Shown: in pieces, positions 47,340-59,617 of the stretch
Position numbering within the stretch: the stretch's first letter is position 1
Layout: every line of letters starts with the position of its first letter
Assembly: GCF_027580225.2 (NCBI RefSeq)
Contig: NC_073361.2
Coordinates: forward strand, 30,615,001-30,679,000
Direction of reading: 5' to 3'
DNA length: 64,000 nt
From: Misgurnus anguillicaudatus
Lineage: Eukaryota; Chordata; Actinopteri; Cypriniformes; Cobitidae
Position numbers and translations under genes: made by a program
The notes under the pieces: generated by a model
What the model was told of the DNA's origin: nothing
Databases searched by the model: none
What the model saw: only the letters and a program-made list of their open reading frames with translations

Positions 47340-47995
47340 TGTATTTATGTAACGCATTACAAGTAACGTGCATTACGTAAGGAATGGTTGACGACGGGCC
47401 ATTGAATTATAAGAAAATAATGCACACCAAGGTTGTAATGCGGCACGACGCAGGTGTGCATTATTTTCAAATAATTCAAAGGACCGGAGTCAATTATTCC
47501 GCTTATACCACGGTTACCACAAACATTGCTCTGGTGCCTATTTTTAAGACATTTGAAAAGATAGGTGTGCGGTTTACAGAAAAATAATCAACACCCATAG
47601 AACATTTCTGAGCCAATCAGAATGCAGCATTCAACAGACCCGTGGTATAAGTAATAATAATGCACGTAACTTTTCTGAAGTAACAAGTCATGCATTACTT
47701 TATAAATGTACACATTAATATTTAAGTTACTTTTTTTAGAAGTATGCATTAAAAGTTTCAGTCAGAAATGGAGATGGCAAACCAAAGCTTGGCACTTTTT
47801 TGATGGAAATATGCAATTTCTAAATGCAGGGCTTCTCAGTCATAAAAACCCCTGCAAAGTAAGAAAAAGTAACTTAAAAGTAACGTAAGCATTACTTTCC
47901 ATGAAAATTAACTAAGTAACGCAATTAGTTACTTTTTTGGGGAGTAACTTAATATTGTAATGCATTACTTTAAAAGTAACTTCCCCAACACTAGT
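47340..47995. mobile_element. GTAACGCATTAC-type repeat carrying a nested GACGGGCC element
   Basis: The outer repeat has GTAACGCATTACAAGTAAC at 47349 and AGTAACTTCCCCAACACTAG at its end near 47995, with many internal AGTAACTT words. The inner element, 47377-47652, has inverse-related GACGACGGGCCATTGAATTA and TTCAAAGGACCGGAGTCAAT segments. Confidence 0.7.
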
Positions 47996-49327
47996 ATTTG
48001 CATTATGAAAGCATGAAACTCATTATCAGTTATTAGCCATTCATGTGATTTTAAGGAGTTTTGTTAAATGTTTAATAGGATATTTTCCTTATAAGGACTT
48101 CCTTATGAGTTGGTGGTCTTTCTCACACAAACAAAGTGCAAGTGGATCATCTAACAGGTGGGAGTGATCACTTTAAAACCAGTCATCCTGACCTACAGGA
48201 ATAGTAATTACTAAGACTAAGTGTTACTCATGGTCAGAAATTTGATCCCAAAAACACAACTCAGTGTTTATATTTTGCATTTATTGCTCACCTTTCTTAT
48301 TAGCTCATCTAAATAGTTTTCCACCAAATTTACCAACAAAAAGTCCCTCGTACACAGAATAGAGGGCCGCGCTGGTGTATGTGTCTGCATATGTATGTGC
48401 TTTCTAATTGACTGCTCGGGTCAGTGAGGTTCTGACGTTTGTGATGGTAATGCGTATGGAAAGGTTCAGATACAAAGACGAGACACATAAAGAGTCAGTC
48501 TGAGTGAATATGAGCCCAAAAGACAATTTTAGCACCATTTAGCATTCCGGGGGAATTCAAGAATGGAGCTCCAGGATAAATAAGGTTTCCCCAGGGATTG
48601 GGATGTGCTAGTGCGGATCAATACAAGCACAATAGAGCCGAGCATGCAAATTGTGTGACCCGAGATGAAAGCGAGTTAGATCAGCATTCTGGATATCAGG
48701 GAAGCGGTTTAAAATATTTCATATAGAAGTCAATTTTGCAAGCATAACACACCAACACGCTCACAGTAGGGAAATGGTAGCACGACACGATTTAATGACG
48801 GTGCAATTGAGTGACTGTGAAAAGCTGCCCTCTGACCTTTTGCCTTGACCCGAACTGACCCCTGAGTCTGTGTTGTCAGAGATCATTAGTCAAACACTCA
48901 CGCACACATACACTAACACACACATGCATACACACACATTGGCCCACATGCACAACGATCATTTGTCCGGGTTTCATTTATCTAATTACTGACCAGAAAA
49001 CAGACCATAGCACATTTTGAAGAAGAGATAGAGGACACACACACGCATGCATGCACACATACACTTAAATTTTACATTGTGGGTCTTTACATTGTCAAAG
49101 CATACACTGGTAAAAAAAATGGTCCCAAGTTGTCAGTGTAGACAGCTGAGATCTCTCTGATTCTCAAGAAGACACTGGAGATTACTGACAGTTTTTCTTA
49201 AGAATATATATTTATATAAGATTTCATAGATTTTATTCACCCACTTGTAGCCAAAATAAAATTGAAATTCGTCACATGTAATTTTTGCCTAAATAACTTG
49301 TGATATTTATATTCCATCGTGTAAGTA
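47996..49327. other. Intergenic, no gene recognised
   Basis: This is mostly unique sequence. Positions 48350-48720 are less AT-rich, contain GAATGGAGCTCCAGGATAAA and show no repeat symmetry. Interrupted CA repeats lie at 48898-48950 and 49035-49065. Confidence 0.5.
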
Positions 49328-49835
49328 CACTGTAAAAAAACTTTGCTGCCTTAATTTTTTGTTAAATCAACTCAGATTTACAAGTAATGTCAACAGAGAT
49401 GAGTTGTCACAACTTATAAAATATAGTTGAGGAAAGTCAACTTAATTTTATAAGTTATAACAACTCACCTGTAGTTATAACAACTCATCTCTAGTCAAGA
49501 TAAATAATAGTAAGTTGAAATGACTTGTAAATCCAAGTTGATTCAACAAAAAAATTTAATGCAGCAAAGTATTTTTTTACAGTGTAGCTGTTTCAGATTT
49601 GCACGAAACTTATGCAATATTTTTTAAATGTTGATAAAAAACTTATGGTGAAATTACAGCATTTTCACTGTAAAAAAAGCAGCATGAAGTTAAAACAACT
49701 CGGTTTTGCAAATTGCAAGTTTTGGCTTGTGAAAAGTTGACATAACTTATAAAATCAATTTGAAATTGTTTAACTTAATTTTTCAAATTAAAGTAACATA
49801 CATTTTTTTGTTGATTTCACAAAAATGCTGCAGAT
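49328..49835. mobile_element. Two CACTGTAAAAAA-type MITEs
   Basis: Positions 49328-49584 form a complete palindromic copy with TA on both sides (GCAGCAAAGTA arms). Positions 49668-49835 are a diverged, shorter copy starting CACTGTAAAAAAAGCAGC. The second copy still carries the intact word AAGTTAAAACAACTCGG, which is split by an insertion in the relative at 54358-55017. Confidence 0.85.
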
Positions 49836-50174
49836 GATACGCGACTAAATCATAGTTTTTCCTCTGGCGATAAGTCATTTCAAACATCACGTCAACTGAT
49901 GTTGATAGGTTTACTAAGGCCCCGTCCCATTTTAACCCCCTTAAAACTTCCACTTGGTTTTGAGTGCCCTCAACAGTAAAGTCCCCTAAATGAGGGAAGT
50001 GGGGGTTCAAATCTTTCCCTATGAAATGGGACACCACTATATGAAAGCGAACGTGCTCACCTACGTCACGTGCAGTGTGATTATTATTAATATGATTGAA
50101 CTCTTGATAAGCCCGGGTTATACGTGTTCATGTGAACACCGGAACACACATCCTGAATATTGACAAAACTTCCC

Positions 50175-51161
50175 AGATCAGATGTATATATGATGGACAG
50201 ACTCTCTCGAAGCAGTCAGGAGACGTCTTCATATAGCGTCGTACCCTGTGAGTCCTGGCTCGCCCCCATCTGCTCCCTTGTCTACCCCTACCACGCCCTG
50301 GAACCCTACCTTGCCTCCTTTTGTACCCCTTACCCAGTCTGCATCCCCAGCCAAGCCTGTTCCCTCCAAGATCCCCACCAAGCCTGCCCGAACTCCTCGT
50401 CCCAAGCCCTCCACTACCCCTGAACCCAAGACCCCTTTCCCACCCAGCTCCACCCTACCTGGACTTCCTCACATGAACTCTGTTTTGCCTCCGCCCCCCT
50501 CCCTTGTTTGTTGTTTTTATTATGTCACCACAACCCTCTTGTATTGTATTCTTGTCTCCCATTGATGTTATTTGTCATGTTTTCTTGGTGTCTGTCTATC
50601 TGTCAGTCTGTCTTGTCCCATGTCTAGTGTTCCCCTGGGGAGCGTCTGGAAGCCGCTCCTTTAGGGGGGGATTCTGTCATGGTTCTGCCATCTTGTCCTT
50701 TGTTTAATCTAGTCTTGTGGCAGAATCATGACAGACCCATGTTTTGTGTGGGTTCACGTGGTCTTAGTATTGGTTTACTAGACCACGTGTTCCCTGTGTC
50801 TTGTCTCTTTTACCCCGCTCCCTTGTCATCCTCCTCATTATTGTTTGATTTATATCACCTGTTCCCCTATTTAATCCTCTTGTATTCATTGTCCTGTGCT
50901 TGTGCATTGTTCCATAAACCTGTGAGTACTCTGTTTGAAAGTCAAGTCAAGTCTAGTGTTTATATATCAAGTGTTTTGTCTTGTTTATTGTTAAGTGTAT
51001 CCAGTTTAGTGTCACAGTTTAGTCCTGTCTAGTTTAGTGTTATAGTCTTCCTGTTTATATTGTTTTGCCCCCTCGTGGGTTTTGTTTTCTGTTTTGTCAT
51101 AATAAAAGTCTTTAGTGTTCATCTCTGTCTGCACTTGGGTTCATCCTTCATCCACATAACA
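50175..51161 (+). mobile_element. 3' end of a Gypsy-type LTR retrotransposon
   Basis: The likely LTR is 50675-51161 (487 bases), starting TGTCATGGTTC and ending CACATAACA. A polypurine tract (TAGGGGGGGA, 50663-50672) lies immediately upstream, as expected for a 3' LTR. AATAAA at 51101-51106 can serve as the R-region poly(A) signal. The LTR opens with an inverted repeat (TGTCATGGTTCTGCCA at 50675 and TGGCAGAATCATGACA at 50718). The preceding 500 bases encode a proline-rich, low-complexity tail (50248-50565), probably the end of the internal region. No protease, reverse transcriptase or integrase sequence remains and no 5' LTR is present. Assignment to Gypsy is by LTR style. Confidence 0.75.
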
Positions 51162-52771
51162 CCAGGTGTGTCTGATTATTGTTGTTGTCACTACTGAGGT
51201 CAGGCACACCTGGATTAATCAGTTTGTCCAATAATGGCAGACAGGAAACAAAGAGCTGGCTGAAGTTCAGGAAGTAGTGCAGCTGGGCATAAAGCCTATT
51301 GTGCTGTGAATTATTCTGTCTCTCTTTCCTTTTCTCTACACTAAATGGCAGTGCTGTGATTGGATAGTGCACATTAAGGGGCGGTATTATCATAATAAGA
51401 GCTCCTTATGACATCATAAGGAGAGCCAAATTTCAACCACCTATTTTCTCATGTGCTTGTAGAGAATGGTTTACCAAAACTAAGTTACTGGGTTGATCTT
51501 CCTCACATTTTCTAGGTTGATAGAAGCACTGTTGACCCAATCATAGCACTTAAACATGGAAATAGTCAGATTTTCATGCCATGGCCCCTTTAAAAAAACC
51601 ACCTTGTGCAAGCGTAAACCCCCTTTTTTTTGCGATAAATGGGCGATATTGCCCTTTTTCAATTGGCTGTATTTTCAATTTGCAATGTCAATTTATGCAA
51701 TTTGAGTGGTAATGGAAACAGGTGTTTTGTTTTCATATATTCATTTTCATTTATTTTTGGGATATGGTTAGACGTCGATCAAATTTTCACAGACAGTCGA
51801 ATTTTGCCTTGTTTTTGCCGAGACATTTAGGCTATGTTTGAACTTCTCCGAAACGCAAAATTGCTTGCTGGGATCTCATCTATGTCTGTGTTTTCTGTCT
51901 GTTTCATTTGCGTGTTATTTCACTCTATTTTTTGTACTGTAAGTCAAGCAGCTTTAGAAAGAATAGCAGTTTCTGCCGTTTTAACTATAAGTATATAGTT
52001 AAAGCTCTTCAAAAGGATCATCATGAATAGTATTACATTACAGGTTAAGCTTTGTACCTATTATAATATAATGTTACCAATCTCCTGACAAATGATAGTT
52101 TAAACTATCACTGAAATGAATTCTTATTCTTTTATTTTAGATAGATGCATATTATGTCAAAATTATAACTCGACAGCTGGACGCTCTTTGACGTGAAGTT
52201 AAGTTGTTCTTTTTCTTGTTATTTTCTGCCTTTCGTCTTCTCTGTGTCTTGTGAGTGATTGGCGATTGTGTGACTCTTTTGTTATTGATACATTGTAAAT
52301 CAGTAAATTTTGGAGGGAAACCGATGGCACATCTGCGACGAACACATCCACTCCATCAGACCAAAGACTGCGCCCTAGGGTCACACACCCTGTCTGGACA
52401 GACACAACACTGTGTTTGTGTAAGGGGGTGTGTTGTGTCCCCTGACTCGACAAGAAGTTCCCTCCAAAATTTCTTTTCTCATTCATCAGCTCATCTAATT
52501 CCCTCGGGGGCTAAACACACACCCCATTGCCTCTATTACACCGGTGTGTGTTTGTGTGAGTGAGTGTATATGTGTGTGTTTAGCCCCACAGGGGTTCACC
52601 TCTGCAGAGACAACGGGGGTAAAAATCACTCAGAAACAAGAGGGAAAAGATTGGGATGTGAATGAGGGTCTTTTGTGAGATTTACAGTGAACAATTGACT
52701 GTCTGCTTTGAATTGTTTGTTACAAACAGCTGATATACAAACAAATTAGGAAAACTATATGTATATATATA
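51162..52771. other. Intergenic; partial AGGGGACAT element and a TTTCCATT fragment
   Basis: Positions 51347-51592 match the right half of the AGGGGACAT family, ending GGCCCCT before TTAA. Positions 51600-51725 resemble the end of the TTTCCATT repeat (TGTAATGGAAACAGG-like). Positions 52505-52590 can fold through GGGGCTAAACACACACCCC and its inverse GTGTGTGTTTAGCCCC. No gene is supported. Confidence 0.55.
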
Positions 52772-53000
52772 TATTTTGTTGATTTGTTGAATCAACTTAG
52801 ATTTACAAATCATGTCAACTTACTATTAATTATCTTGACAAGAGATACTTGTTGACTTTTTTCAACTATATTTTATAGGTTATAACAACTCATCTGTATT
52901 TACAACAACTCATAGTCAAGATAAATAATAGTAAGTTAAAATTACTTATAAGTTCATTCAACAAAAAATTGTAAGGCAGCAAATAATTTTTTACATTGTA
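52772..53000. mobile_element. CACTGTAAAAAA-type MITE, diverged
   Basis: Inner blocks TTGAATCAACTTAGATTTAC and AAGGCAGCAAATAATTTTTT match the TA-bounded MITE at 49328-49584, in a degraded palindrome. Confidence 0.7.
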
Positions 53001-53323
53001 TATATATAAAAATCTAATGTGAATACGTGACATCTGTTTAATCCAGGTTAAACTTTCATAATGTAATGATAGGATTTGAAGCATTAAAGTATATGAATTT
53101 TGTTGTGACAGAAAATTTAAAATAGATCAAAACTATGTTATATTTGATAATTTTTAGGTTAGTCACATTTTGCATAAACGTTCTTGTGTCATTTTATCAA
53201 GATGCATCTCTTGAGGTCTCATCTTAAGATGCATTTAAACAGTATTGAAGATGTTTGCATCATGTTCTGGTCTTTTAAAATTATTTGCTTTATTATTCAG
53301 TCTATTGCATTTCAAAACCATTT

Positions 53324-53670
53324 GGTAAAACTCTACAATAAGGTTATATTAATAAACATTAGTAAATGCATTAATAACATGAAAAAATAATAAAAGACAT
53401 AGTTATCCGGCATGTATTAATTCTTGCTAATGTTATTTAATGCCAATGCAGTTGTTCATGTTCATTGTGCATTAACTTTTGTTAACAGTTACAATGCTTG
53501 AGTTTAATAATATATTTGCAAAAGAAAAAATGATCATGAACTAAAATGAATAAGTGTTGTAGAAGTATTGTTTATTTATAGTTCACGTTAGCTAATACAT
53601 ATGCATTAACTAATATGCATTAATGCATAACATGCATTAACAAATACAACCTTATTGTAAAGTGTTACCT
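53324..53670. mobile_element. GGTAAcACTyTACAATAAGG-type MITE
   Basis: The left end GGTAAAACTCTACAATAAGG is mirrored by CCTTATTGTAAAGTGTTACC at the right. The interior is AT-rich with TGCATTAA words. This is a non-autonomous inverted-repeat element. Confidence 0.82.
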
Positions 53671-53832
53671 AATAATAAGTAATAAAAATAAAATGTTAAT
53701 TTTCTAATAAAATGAATGAATATATTAGGACTGTTATATTTTGTCTACAAAAATCATTTGATACTTTTTGGATAATTTGCAAATTATATATTATAAAATA
53801 TATATATGATTTTTGTAGACACTATATATATC

Positions 53833-53864
<32 letters not shown>

Positions 53865-54357
53865 GGGGGTTGATTCAGATTTTAGAGGGAATTCTCTTTA
53901 TTCATGACTTGTTGTGTTGTGTAATTCGAGTAAGCAGAGCTGCATGTCTGTCTGTTGAATGAAAACACTAAGTGCATGAAATACTATCCGTTTACATTTT
54001 CTGAAAATGAAAGTAGTGTTTGCTTTTATAAAACTCGCTGTCACAAAGTCAGGGCATTATAGGGTGTTGTTAGTGTCATGAGGGGCTGTTGAGGTATTGT
54101 GGGTAGTTGTTAGAGCCGTTACTTACTGGTTACTTAAATTACAGTTTACTAAAAAGAGCCTCACCCCTGTGTCTCTAGATACCCCTTGGCTCCCATCTTA
54201 TACATTTCATTCATTTTAAGCACCTGAAAGACCAATTTTCAGTAGCTTAGAAATGTAATAGCACACCTGTTTTGTTTGTTTGTAGCACAAAGAGTGTGAA
54301 CAACCCTTACAAAAAATAACCATGGTTTTAAAACATGGTTACCACAAATAAAGCATG
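53671..54357. other. Intergenic; GT microsatellite and minisatellite relic
   Basis: A (GT)n tract lies at 53835-53862. Positions 54052-54112 (TATAGGGTGTTGTTAGTG, ATTGTGGGTAGTTGTTAG) are a short block of the same unit as the 43.3-45.2 kb minisatellite. No gene is seen. Confidence 0.65.
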
Positions 54358-55017
54358 CATTGTAAAAAAAATGAAGCATTTAGTTAACTCTTTCCTGGCC
54401 ATTGATGAGTTATCTTGTCAATCAAGAGAAAACATCTGCATAAAAAGTGTTCCTGATGAGGTTTTATGTTAATATGTAATACCGCCGCGATACACTTACC
54501 CAATTTATAAAATAACTGAAGCAATTTTTTTTACTAATTTTAAACTCTGTGTATGTTTTGATAATCATTCTGAATCTGATCCCTTACAAAATTCCTTCAC
54601 AAAATGCTATTATTTCAGCGTTTTGCTAAAAAATATTTTTAAAGAAAAATACCCATGTTTAAAAGTTTATAAGCAGAGAAAAAAATATAGGATGAAAGTT
54701 TTTTCCTGTTTTGTTTGTTTATTGTTTGTTTGAAGGCAGAGGGTCTGTTCTTTCATTTAATATATTTGTATGTTTATATTTTTTAGAAGAAGATTTTTCT
54801 GGAATGCATTTTGTAAAACTTTTGTGAAAATTAAAAAAAAATAAAAGGCTGCCGGCGAATGAGTTAATACAACTTGGTTTTTCTAGTCAATTCAACCTAT
54901 TACTTTAAGTTTTGACCTGTGATAAGTTGACATAACTTATAAAAACAAGTTTATTTGTTAAGTTAAAGTAACAAAAAATATGTTGATTTGACAAAAAGGC
55001 TGCATTTTTTTACAGTG
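54358..55017. mobile_element. TA-type MITE split by a TTAA element
   Basis: The outer MITE is 54358-54383 plus 54868-55017 (CATTGTAAAAAA to TTTTTTTACAGTG). Inside is 54388-54863, with CTCTTTCCTGGCCATTG and GGCTGCCGGCGAATGAG ends and TTAA at 54384-54387 and 54864-54867. The nested element is the same family as 19112-19569. Confidence 0.9.
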
Positions 55018-55194
55018 TGGTTTTGCTAAAGTTACCAAAGTGAAAAAATGTTTTTGTAGTAAAACCTTGATTCTATAAATGGTAATCGATATGCCAAGTT
55101 AACGTCCAAACCCTATATATTTTATAAACAGTTCATAAGTTTACATCTCCTCTGCAAAATATTTGTATTTAACATAAATAAAGTTTTTTTTAAT

Positions 55195-55745
55195 TTAGAC
55201 TGATTTCATGGAAAGTCATGTTATAGTCATGCACAATTTTATACATTTATTTGTGTCCGTGGCACAAAATTCAGCTTTTTTGTGCCTTGAGCACAAAATG
55301 TCTTTTCTATAAATAGTTTTTCATGTGCGTTGCACAACTTTCTTTTTCGTGTCATTTTATGTATTATTTTCTAAATGTTTTTCCTATTTTCTTACCATTG
55401 TCGCTTGCGGTTGGGGTAATTTCTGTTAGATTTTTAGACATCCTAACCCAAACCCCAACTTCAAGTGAGAATAGTTTTAAAAGCAGAAGAAAAACATGGA
55501 GAAACCAATATATTAAAGTACATCCAAACCCCAAATATAACCCCAACCCCGAGCGACAATGATTTAAAAATAGAAAAAAAATGAGAAAACAATACATAAA
55601 ATGACATGAAAAAGAAAGTCGTGCCACGGACAGGAGAAACTATTTATAGAAAAAGACATTTGTGCTAAAGGCACGAAAAAAGCTGAATTTAATGCCAAAG
55701 ACACAAATAAATTAATCAAATTATGCATGACTATAACACGACTAA
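55195..55745. mobile_element. Foldback element (second copy of the 32.5 kb family)
   Basis: The left half (TATAGTCATGCACAATTTTA, GTGTCCGTGGCACAAAATTC) and right half (GAAAGTCGTGCCACGG, TTATGCATGACTATAACACG) are inverse. The loop contains GGGGTT and AACCCC runs. The short ORFs on both strands are translations of this palindrome. Confidence 0.8.
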
Positions 55746-56668
55746 CCCTTCTAATGTAGTACTGTCTTAAACTAGCTTATTTCACATAACAGAAGCTTAT
55801 ATATGTCCCAACACAGAATAATAACTGGATTTACAAGTAATACCTGTGCAATATTTACTGTACTTACTGTAAATCTGCTTCGCTGCAATACAAAATCGAG
55901 AAAAGCAATACAGAAATAAATTAAAACAGAACCACGCTTGAACTATAGTAAAACCATGATTAATTTTCATAAGGCCAGATACATTAATCTTAAAGTGTTA
56001 GTCTGAGCTGTAATAACAATGATGCTCGGCTTCACTAATAAGTCAGTGTGATTGCTCAAACTGTGTGACTGAAAAGTGTCTCCCTAGGGCAGGGTGTTTT
56101 TATTCCCCCTTAAACAGGAAACATTCATTATAGGGTGTGTGTGACCTCTGACCCCACAGCTGAGGGCAAGAGTGAGTGGTCCTAAATAGTACAGGACGGA
56201 TAAAATGAACGCGACGGCACAGAGACTAAAATACAGTGTTGAGTATGTGATTGTGGTTATGAATGGAGAGTGAAGTGGATTAAGAGTTAAATTTAATGAA
56301 AGAGATACTTATGAATGAATGTTTCTGAATGAGAGCTGTCAGCCGGCCAACACACAAACACACAGCGAGGACACTGAAGGCTTTTGTCTATATTGCTCAT
56401 TGAAGCGTCACCTCACGTTTAGATGATCAGGATTACCTGAAACTCTGCCAATGGACAGAAACGCTCGTTCTCTTTATTTTGTCTCTTGGTTTTTAAGTAA
56501 ACAGTTAGCATGTTAAAGTTTAAAGACGTGCATGTTCGACAAAACCTTTCTTTGGGGATGTATTTATTTACATCACATTTTTACCCAATGTGTACATTTT
56601 ATCATTATGTGCCTTCCCTGGTATCAGTGACCTATTGCTTTAAAGCAAATGCTTTACCACTTGAGTTA
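55746..56668. other. Intergenic, no gene; decayed SINE at right end
   Basis: Mostly unique sequence; 56030-56480 is less AT-rich and not palindromic. At 56590-56668, read on the - strand, TGTAACTCAAGTGGTAAAGC and GGTCACTGATACCAGGG look like the A and B boxes of a tRNA-derived SINE. Confidence 0.5.
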
Positions 56669-57793
56669 CACTCTTAAAAATAAAGGTGCTCCCTGATGAC
56701 ATAGAATAAGCATTTTTGGCTAAATGGTTCCATGAAGAACCTTTAACATCTGACGGTACTGTATAATTTGAAATTATAAAGTTATGAGACAAACAGCTGG
56801 GTGATTCTCACGAAAACTTGGTTTTAAAAATGTCAAGCATGAAAATGTAAAAATTGCTTAAATTTACTTTTTTTCCCACCAGACATTGAAAAACAAAGTC
56901 TGGAGTAAATGGGAACATTAATTTAAAAACTTTTACTTATCATTTAACACTTTTTATAACATAATTTAAAAAATTAGTCCTAAAAAATCTCATTACCGCA
57001 ACAGTCAGAAAACATCAACACTGACATATTTTCAAAATGACATGACAAACCTGAAAGAACATAATTTGGAGATTCTGCACATGCATTTAAAATCAAAGAA
57101 TTATGCTTCTATTAATTAAATTAACATTTAATAAGCATCTTTTGCGGTAATGATCATCAAAATGTCTTGTAAGCATTCTGACAAGACAATATTTCAAATT
57201 AACTGTAAAAAAATGATCTTACCTGGTAGCCATCTTGAAGTAACTGGTCCATGTGCTTGGTCACTCAAAATCAAACTTTATTAAAATTCTGTATGTGTGC
57301 TTAAACTGTTCTCAAAAAGTGTTGCGGAGGATGAGAACATCAGGCATGGACACATCATTTTCCTAATTTTTCTTCATTATTATTATACATGAATATTCAG
57401 TAAATATTTTTTCTGTCATCTAAAGTAGTCTAGCAAAACATCCATTTATTTTTTTCTTAATATTTTTGTGTTAATTTGATTAAATTACAACATTACGCAT
57501 GTTCAAACACAGCCGGACACATTGCGGTAATGAGAATTTCAGCAGAAAATGAGATTAAATTTACAATTATAAATTATTATGTTGAAGTCACACATTGTGC
57601 AAGCTAGAACACAGTATTGTGTTAATTCTGATGCTTTTTAATGTTACTATATTACACATTTTAAAGCTAAAATCATTAGTGCCATGGTGTTTCAATGGTT
57701 TCGTGAGAATCATCCAGCTATTGGAAGAATCTTTGACTGATTGGTTCATGGCACTGTGAAGATCTTTCAGGCACATTTATTCTTAAAAGTGTA
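56669..57793. mobile_element. CTCTTAAAAATAAAGG element split by a CAGCTGGGTGATTCTCACG element
   Basis: The outer ends are ACTCTTAAAAATAAAGGTGC and GGCACATTTATTCTTAAAAG. The inner element, about 56791-57720, has AGCTGGGTGATTCTCACGAA and TTCGTGAGAATCATCCAGCT as inverted termini. Related outer copies lie at 59813-60029 and 62993-63568. Confidence 0.78.
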
Positions 57794-57998
57794 AAGGAAA
57801 ACTCAGCTGTATTCAAATGTAATTTACAAATGAAAAATATAGTTTTGTTTTCATTGTATTGTTTATATGACTTGATTTTGTCTTTGAAGTAAATATGGGG
57901 GTTTTATGGATTTCATGACTCATTTCATGGGATTTGTTGAGGATTGGCCGTCACAGCTGTGTAGATCTCAGTAATGCGCTGTGTCTATGTTTATGTTC

Positions 57999-58030
<32 letters not shown>

Positions 58031-59617
58031 TTATCTATAGGATCAATCTTAATCCTGCTATACTGAGCATTGTAACTCATCAAAATTGAAGTTCATTTTT
58101 ATCTTTTTTTAATACTAAATTTAATAACACACATATTTTACTTTTCAAAATGAGTATTGGTCAATCTCAGGTAACTAGTTTTTTGTAAAAACATGGTTTC
58201 TTAATGGAGGATGGATGCATTTTTGTAACAGGACTGAAAGTAACAGGGCATAGCATAGATTTAACAAATGCATGAAATAAAGCTGCAATAAATATGTGCT
58301 AATAGCATGAACACACTGAGAAAACTCTTGTGATTTACCAATTATTTTATTTTAAAATAAACTGATAACATCAAAGAAATAATAGGTAACAGGACCAGTG
58401 TTCAAATTATGTCAAAAATTATGGGGGGTCCCCTAGCTAAGCCTCCCTCCCCATCATTATAGGGTCGCTGTGATCCAGGATCACCATTTAAATCAAAGAA
58501 ACCCCAAATTACTCAAAACCGAACCATTTTTTACCCCTCAGATGCACTTGAGTGTTTACATTTATTTCAGACAGAAATCTTTTGGTTTAGTGATTGAAAA
58601 TGATGGACAGTATTGCTTTGTGGCAGTGCAGCATGAGAATTTTGAATTCATGTGGTAGTTTTACTTTAATAAAAAAATAGGGGACCCTCTTATTTATATT
58701 TTTGTGCTTTATAGTGGGTCCGGGACCACCCCAGCCCCCCCTCAATTTGAACAGGACTGAACATTAAGATTGACATGCACAATCATAGCTTCAATATCTT
58801 AAAATATACAGAAAAGAAAATAATTAACTTTTGATTTGCACAATGCCTTCAGAAGATACAGCTGATGTAACTTCCTCTTGAAAATGTGACATGTGGTATA
58901 TTCATAGATTTCAGAAGGGCAAATATGGTATATGAACACACAAAAATGCAAAAATAAAGATATCTGAAGAATTTTATGCTTTATATTTAAAGGTAAAGTA
59001 TAGAGATAAAGATCAGGGACGGATAAAAATGTTTTGAATTATAGTTCAAATGTGCTGTTAGATTAAAATGCAGGACATTTTGCTTAAAAATAAAATGTAT
59101 TCTAGAGTTAGTTGTCTTGTATTTTTATACATAAAAGGATAAATGGCAGTAATGTTTATTAAACATTACATGCATTAAGTGCAAATGAAAGCAAGCGTGT
59201 CAAGTGTTGATGGGATGATCATATAACAATAAAAACTCCTTGTTTTCTGTCATAAGTGAATGAAACTCAGGTCTGCAGAAGCAGCAGATGCAGAAAAGGT
59301 CTTTAGCGCCCCCGCAGTTACGTGCAGGGATATAAAAGAAATCACTGCTCGAAACAATCATAGTAAATAAATGGTGTAAATATTCAGTAAATATAAGGTT
59401 TTTGATTTGAAGACCCTGAAACCTTCTGTGTCAGATGTTTTTGTAATATTTGTGGTTGAAAACAAAACAAAAAGCTCTGAAAAAAAACTAAACGAAAATG
59501 TGTTTAATGTGTTTGTGAAGCTTTGTCTGTTTGTTTCTGAAGATGTAGAGTATAAATTTGTTTAATATTCTGGGAAATTGTGTAACCAAGTCTTTTGGTG
59601 ATATTGTTTTTTTGCAG
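57794..59617. other. Intergenic, AT-rich; GT microsatellite
   Basis: A (GT)n tract is at 57999-58026. The remainder is AT-rich with no gene, repeat boundary or motif that I can support. Confidence 0.5.

Noticed and set aside
50248..50565. Proline-rich ORF as a host gene
   Set aside because: It directly precedes a polypurine tract and LTR, so it belongs to the retrotransposon's internal 3' region.
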